DNA from: DATGMS01 sp040905145
GTDB lineage: Bacteria; Bacteroidota; Bacteroidia; Cytophagales; Cyclobacteriaceae
Length of the DNA: 12,425 nt
Direction of reading: 5' to 3'
Assembly (NCBI GenBank): GCA_040905145.1
Contig: JBBDSC010000022.1
Span: 1 to 12,425 of the forward strand
The position numbers and the translations under genes are program-made. Positions 10,101-12,425 of this stretch are shown piece by piece; position 1 is the stretch's first letter, and every line of letters starts with the position of its first letter. The notes beneath the pieces are model-generated. The model was given only the letters and a program-made list of their open reading frames with translations, ran no database searches and was not told the DNA's origin.

Positions 10101-10259
10101 ACCCTTCGCATATTTGGAATGGACGATGAATTAATTTCCCGTCAGCAAATCGAATCGATAAAGTCAACCGGAATTTCTTTAATGCCTGCTGGATTGGAAA
10201 ACCAAATATCAAAAAAGGAAATGACTGATCTGTTATCATTTATAAAAAATCCCCAGTAA
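7182..10259 (+). CDS. Predicted lipoprotein: PVC-type 'membrane-bound dehydrogenase' propeller, HEAT-like repeats and C-terminal cytochrome c domain
   Basis: This 1025-residue protein probably oxidises a small organic substrate and passes electrons to a c-type haem. The N-terminus looks like a lipoprotein signal with a hydrophobic stretch ending LLFGC (Cys39); its charged lead-in of about 25 residues is long, but no closer in-frame ATG fits. Residues about 57-440 form the propeller-like domain, with DSDGDGVMD (112-120, calcium-type loop), QFGHTFDQWGRHF from 253, and GPDGALYVVDYYRRVIEHP from 396. About 455-880 is helix-rich and HEAT-like (NIWYRRNAQRLL, RLHAAWTLEGLG, IRENAIVLAE). The C-terminal haem domain has CSICH at 904-908, GPDLASIRNRDPKAILVDI, ILDPN and SLMPAGLE, in which Met1001 is a possible axial ligand. 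This architecture is common in Planctomycetes and Bacteroidota, but few members are biochemically characterised. The gene sits between ceramidase-family paralogues, suggesting that it acts on their product. No electron acceptor gene is visible. Confidence 0.88.
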   Translation: MKSIFNYNQKNCTKYVHGYCKHQGIAHYLIYFCILLFGCHNNHKSKFKDINEKAMSSFEIAEGFQIELIAAEPLLSDPVAMEIDEYGRMYIIEMHGYPLDKSGSGNIKILSDSDGDGVMDKKVLFAENLNFPTGILRWKKGLLVTDPPNLLYFEDSNEDEIADIRDTLLTGFALSNPQHNFNSPILGIDNWIYLSNEPATVAKVYTEEFSDLGSKVKFYKNENSPQLPPNAGGRRVRLKPDVLKLETMSSASQFGHTFDQWGRHFLVSNANHIYHEVIQAPYLVRNPNLLISGATNSISDHGPAAEIFSITENPEHQLLTDVGVFTAACGIMAYQGGLFPPPYDNAIFVAEPVGNLVHVDQINEAGATFTASRILKEKEFLASRDSWFRPVNHYIGPDGALYVVDYYRRVIEHPEWMAVEATSNLYDGIDQGRIYRITPKGTPKAGWSNALDLSSKSDSDLVHFLSHSNIWYRRNAQRLLLDRKSLGVIDQLKEMVGSDTSQYGRLHAAWTLEGLGALEKDQVLILLQDPEPGIRENAIVLAEQFLSENPSMEEALISLRDDENGRVRFQLMCTLGEVVTPEANQVREQMLISGIEDSWMQVAALSAVNPDYTSLLNTAIKNFAPSNPAFGDLIERLTSMLAADNQIKEIKNLIQMALSEESQREGAWQAAILRGLVKGIQSVDFNDPNLEPEKNLIWKAIFSQRPETVRQASLELMQHTGLPKGENTQKVIEKLDLLINDHEADLQDRQLAIKVKVIADPQSIKEILTKLLVPNETFEIQKTAIETIRPKDGLEVAHFLIEQWPSLTPNIRDEVIGTFTTSEQRIRILLDALEKGTIDPSAVSWRRQVGLMAQAEETLRHRSRKIFADQSNKTAKKEVLDDYSQELGTDGDPILGKVVYQKNCSICHQIGGEYGTAVGPDLASIRNRDPKAILVDILDPNLTISDGYDLWEIRLQDGEIKQGIIGSETSGSLTLRIFGMDDELISRQQIESIKSTGISLMPAGLENQISKKEMTDLLSFIKNPQ

Positions 10260-10275
10260 GAGATGAAATCGAGCA

Positions 10276-10308
10276 TGACGAGAACGTCACACGTAGGGAT
10301 AATTATCC
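10276..10308. promoter_or_regulatory. Two short palindromes in the longest intergenic gap (possible operator or RNA hairpin)
   Basis: The 94-base gap between the haem-protein gene and the third ceramidase-family gene is the longest in the cluster. It holds two dyads. TGACG-AGAA-CGTCA (10276-10289) is a perfect 5-base inverted repeat with a 4-base loop. GGATAATTATCC (10297-10308) is a perfect 12-base palindrome. They could be a dimeric regulator's binding site or small mRNA hairpins that tune downstream expression. No T-run follows, so a classical terminator is unlikely. I do not see the Bacteroidota -7 consensus (TAnnTTTG) in this gap. Confidence 0.3.
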
Positions 10309-10353
10309 AACATGCGAGATTCCATATGGCCGCTAAAAGACAATTATAAACAT

Positions 10354-11667
10354 ATGAAATATCCACTTTATTGCCTGTTTTATTCTTTCTTAATTTTTGG
10401 ATTGGGGTTCCAACCGGCCTTAAGCCTTGCCCAAAATTTTAAGGCAGCTGTAGTAAAAAAGAATATCACACCTCAAACCCCCCAAATGTTGTTAGGGTAT
10501 GGAGCTAGAAAATCCACTGGTATTAATGACTCCATTTATCATCGAATTGTTGTTTTGGATGATGGGGAAACAAAGTTTTTCTTGGTATCAAGTGATATAT
10601 GTGTGGTTTCTCCTTCAGAATATGATCGTGTAGCGGCTATTTTGAACACACAGTATGGTATCCCGAAAATGAATTTTTGGTGGTCTCTCACACATACCCA
10701 TTCTGCACCGGAAGTTGGTCCACCAGGATTGCCGGAGGTCTTTATGGGCGAACGATACACCCATAACTATGATACTTCATATACCAATTATGTGGTGGAT
10801 AAAATAGTAGAGGGGATAGGGGAAGCCCTATCTCAACTTCAACCAGCCAAATTAGGGGTTGGATGGGGTTATTCACAAGCCAACATTAACAGACGGGCAA
10901 GAGATATAGACAATAAAGCTTTTTTGGGTATGCACCCGGATGGTCCGGTCGACAGAAGAATAGGAATACTGAAGATTTCCGACCAAAAATTTAATAATCC
11001 TATGGCAATAATTGCCAATTACCCCATTCATGGAACGGTTATGGGTGGCAAAAATTTATTGATCAGTGGAGATGCACCCGGGGTGGTTGCAGAATATGTC
11101 GAGGAGCAAACCGGTGCACCCATGTTATTTATAAATGGTGCAGCTGGTAATATCGCTCCCATTTATAGTGTTTATCCCAGTCCTCAGGAAGGTAAATTAA
11201 ATCAATTTAGAGCCTTATTGGGCGATAAAATAATTAAAGGACACAAAAACATTACAACGGACATCAGTGAGATTTCATTCCAGGTGGGTGAATTAATTTT
11301 GGAAACCCCCCGTAAAAATGGCCTTTCCTGGCCTTCGGATCTCAAGGCTTATTCCCATACTACCCAGGGAGGTGATCACCTAATTAAACTTCCTATCCGT
11401 TTTTTTAAAGTTAATGATGACATAGCTATTTGGGGAGCACCATTGGAATTGTTTTGTGAAATATCCAATGAAATCAGAGACAGGTCTCCCTTTCCCTACA
11501 CTTTCTATTTTGGATATACAAATGGCTGGTTGGGATACATGCTAACAGAGGAAGAACTGCAATATGGCGGATATGAACCCAGCGTCTCCCCTTATGTTTC
11601 ATCGGCCGGAAAAGATCTAACAGAGGCTGTATCTGCCTACCTTCAAGGAGAATTAAAAAGTAAATAA
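10354..11667 (+). CDS. Exported neutral/alkaline ceramidase-family protein, paralogue C (nucleophile Ser absent)
   Basis: I start this gene at the ATG at 10354, not the in-frame ATG at 10312. The later start gives a 437-residue protein that begins with a normal signal peptide (likely cut after SLAQ, residue 27) and matches the lengths of its two paralogues. The 14 extra residues would be charged and come before the signal. Landmarks are GYGARKSTGI (48-57), SLTHTHSAPEVG (111-122), NINRRARDID, HPDGPVDRRIG, NYPIHGTVMG (222-231), NGAAGNIAPIYSVYP (261-275) and GAPLELFCEISNEIRD (361-376). Likely zinc ligands by family comparison are His114, His226, Glu365 and Tyr395. Ala268 replaces the catalytic Ser in GNIAPI. 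It shares many blocks with the copy at 5865-7169, including a 19-base identical stretch (6660-6678 and 11161-11179). The two are clearly duplicates, though old enough to have drifted at most third codon positions. Confidence 0.88.
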   Translation: MKYPLYCLFYSFLIFGLGFQPALSLAQNFKAAVVKKNITPQTPQMLLGYGARKSTGINDSIYHRIVVLDDGETKFFLVSSDICVVSPSEYDRVAAILNTQYGIPKMNFWWSLTHTHSAPEVGPPGLPEVFMGERYTHNYDTSYTNYVVDKIVEGIGEALSQLQPAKLGVGWGYSQANINRRARDIDNKAFLGMHPDGPVDRRIGILKISDQKFNNPMAIIANYPIHGTVMGGKNLLISGDAPGVVAEYVEEQTGAPMLFINGAAGNIAPIYSVYPSPQEGKLNQFRALLGDKIIKGHKNITTDISEISFQVGELILETPRKNGLSWPSDLKAYSHTTQGGDHLIKLPIRFFKVNDDIAIWGAPLELFCEISNEIRDRSPFPYTFYFGYTNGWLGYMLTEEELQYGGYEPSVSPYVSSAGKDLTEAVSAYLQGELKSK

Positions 11668-11692
11668 ATATTAACATATAACACATTTTGAT

Positions 11693-12286
11693 ATGGGATT
11701 TGATCGTATAACCCAATTTTCGTTTCTATTGTTGGGCCTCTATGTCTTACCTCTACACGTAAATGCTCAAGAGCAAAATTTTCAATGGCCGGAAGGTAAG
11801 AAAATGGCCCTAAGCCTGAGTTTTGATGATGCCCGGACCAGTAATCCGACATTGGGTGCAGGCCTGCTCAATAAAAGGGAGGGCATGGCAGACACTGTAA
11901 ATATTCCCGCTACTGTTAAAGCCTCCCCGGATGGGTCTCTGAAGCTATCAGCAGAAAAAGGAAAAGCAACCGGCCCCGAGATTAAATATATGCCCGAATG
12001 GAAAGCCTTTGGCTGGTTTACCGCCAAGGATCAGGTGGAATGGGAGGTGGAAATACCCAAGGCAGGTAAATATGATGTTTTTCTGGACTGGTCCGTGTCC
12101 GATGGGGAAGCAGGCAAGTCCTATTTATTTGAAACAGGGGCCATAAAGCTTAGCGGAAATGTGGAAAAGTCAGGATCCTGGGAAACCTTTAGAAGCAAAA
12201 AAATCGGACAGGTAGATCTACCTGGGGGTATCCAAAAAATGGTGTTTAAACCAGGGAGTAATTTTGGGTATAAAAAGGATCGATAG
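11693..12286 (+). CDS. Exported chimeric or truncated protein: NodB deacetylase start joined to a beta-sandwich, carbohydrate-binding-like module
   Basis: This 197-residue protein has a signal peptide (hydrophobic core about 10-21, likely cut after VNAQ, residue 26). Residues about 30-61 read like the first strand of a polysaccharide deacetylase, with WPEGKKMALSLSFDDAR carrying the family's first metal-binding FDD motif. At about residue 61 this stops. The remaining NodB motifs, including the metal-binding His pair and catalytic base, are absent. Residues about 63-191 instead resemble a small exported beta-sandwich module, with SPDGSLKLSAEKG, IKYMPEWKAFGWFT, DQVEWEVEIPKAGKYDVFLD, GSWETFR and LPGGIQKMVFKPGSNF. 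Such modules usually finish with an LLDLRE-type strand; here the protein ends SNFGYKKDR then stop, and no other frame restores that strand. The likely origin is an internal deletion fusing two genes plus a second break at the 3' end. Deacetylase activity is very unlikely, but an exported binding protein remains possible. The gene starts 25 bases after the ceramidase-family gene. Confidence 0.7.
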   Translation: MGFDRITQFSFLLLGLYVLPLHVNAQEQNFQWPEGKKMALSLSFDDARTSNPTLGAGLLNKREGMADTVNIPATVKASPDGSLKLSAEKGKATGPEIKYMPEWKAFGWFTAKDQVEWEVEIPKAGKYDVFLDWSVSDGEAGKSYLFETGAIKLSGNVEKSGSWETFRSKKIGQVDLPGGIQKMVFKPGSNFGYKKDR

Positions 12287-12425
12287 GTTGTTAATAAATT
12301 TGATGCCAGATTATGCGTATTATGCACCAATCGCCCATTTTAGTGATAACCTATGGCATTTCTGATTTAGAGCAGGAATTTAATTGGCAGTTTTCAAGTA
12401 GGATGACAAAAACCTTCAAATCCAA
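12287..12425. other. Terminal 139 bases without a recognisable gene
   Basis: No known protein, RNA or terminator is recognisable here. One + frame is open from an ATG at 12313 to the window edge (37 codons beginning MRIMHQSPILVITYG) and could be the start of a gene cut by the window, but I recognise no family. The - strand has only short open stretches. Because the preceding gene breaks off abnormally at about 12266, this segment may be DNA brought next to it by a rearrangement. Confidence 0.4.

Noticed and set aside
10312..10353. An upstream in-frame ATG that would add 14 residues to paralogue C
   Set aside because: The extension is polar and precedes a complete signal peptide; the later ATG matches the length and layout of both paralogues.
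12310..12325. Direct repeat ATTATGC-GT-ATTATGC near the window end
   Set aside because: Only seven bases and two copies, so chance is a sufficient explanation; I see no transposase or integrase beside it.

Overview
The window comes from a member of the Bacteroidota. The evidence is an adjacent SusC/SusD pair, A-rich leaders instead of Shine-Dalgarno sites, and moderate-to-low G+C. The haem-containing 'membrane-bound dehydrogenase' type and the ceramidase-like genes suggest an environmental Cytophagales lineage such as Cyclobacteriaceae, but that placement is inference. All recognised genes lie on the + strand with short gaps (12 to 94 bases). I see no clear promoter or terminator between them, so they probably form one long operon whose start lies upstream of the window.

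Layout: (1) 2-2779, the 3' part of a SusC/RagA TonB-dependent outer-membrane transporter. (2) 2803-4431, its SusD/RagB surface lipoprotein. (3) 4478-5818 and (4) 5865-7169, two exported proteins of the neutral/alkaline ceramidase N-terminal-domain family. (5) 7182-10259, a large predicted lipoprotein with a beta-propeller 'dehydrogenase' domain, a helical HEAT-like region and a C-terminal c-type haem domain. (6) 10354-11667, a third ceramidase-family paralogue. (7) 11693-12286, an odd short exported protein that starts like a NodB-type polysaccharide deacetylase and switches after about 30 mature residues to a beta-sandwich, carbohydrate-binding-like module. It looks like a deletion fusion and also lacks its usual C-terminus. 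The last 139 bases hold nothing I recognise.

Working model (inference): SusC/SusD binds and imports an unknown substrate, the three ceramidase-like enzymes hydrolyse it outside the cytoplasm, and the haem protein oxidises a product and passes on electrons. The locus resembles a polysaccharide utilisation locus but has no recognisable glycoside hydrolase or lyase in the window.

The most interesting point is that all three ceramidase-family proteins keep the residues matching the zinc ligands of true neutral ceramidases. Each has Gly or Ala where the catalytic serine should be, and none has the usual C-terminal domain. They are therefore probably not ordinary ceramidases, and the locus may define an undescribed uptake and oxidation system.
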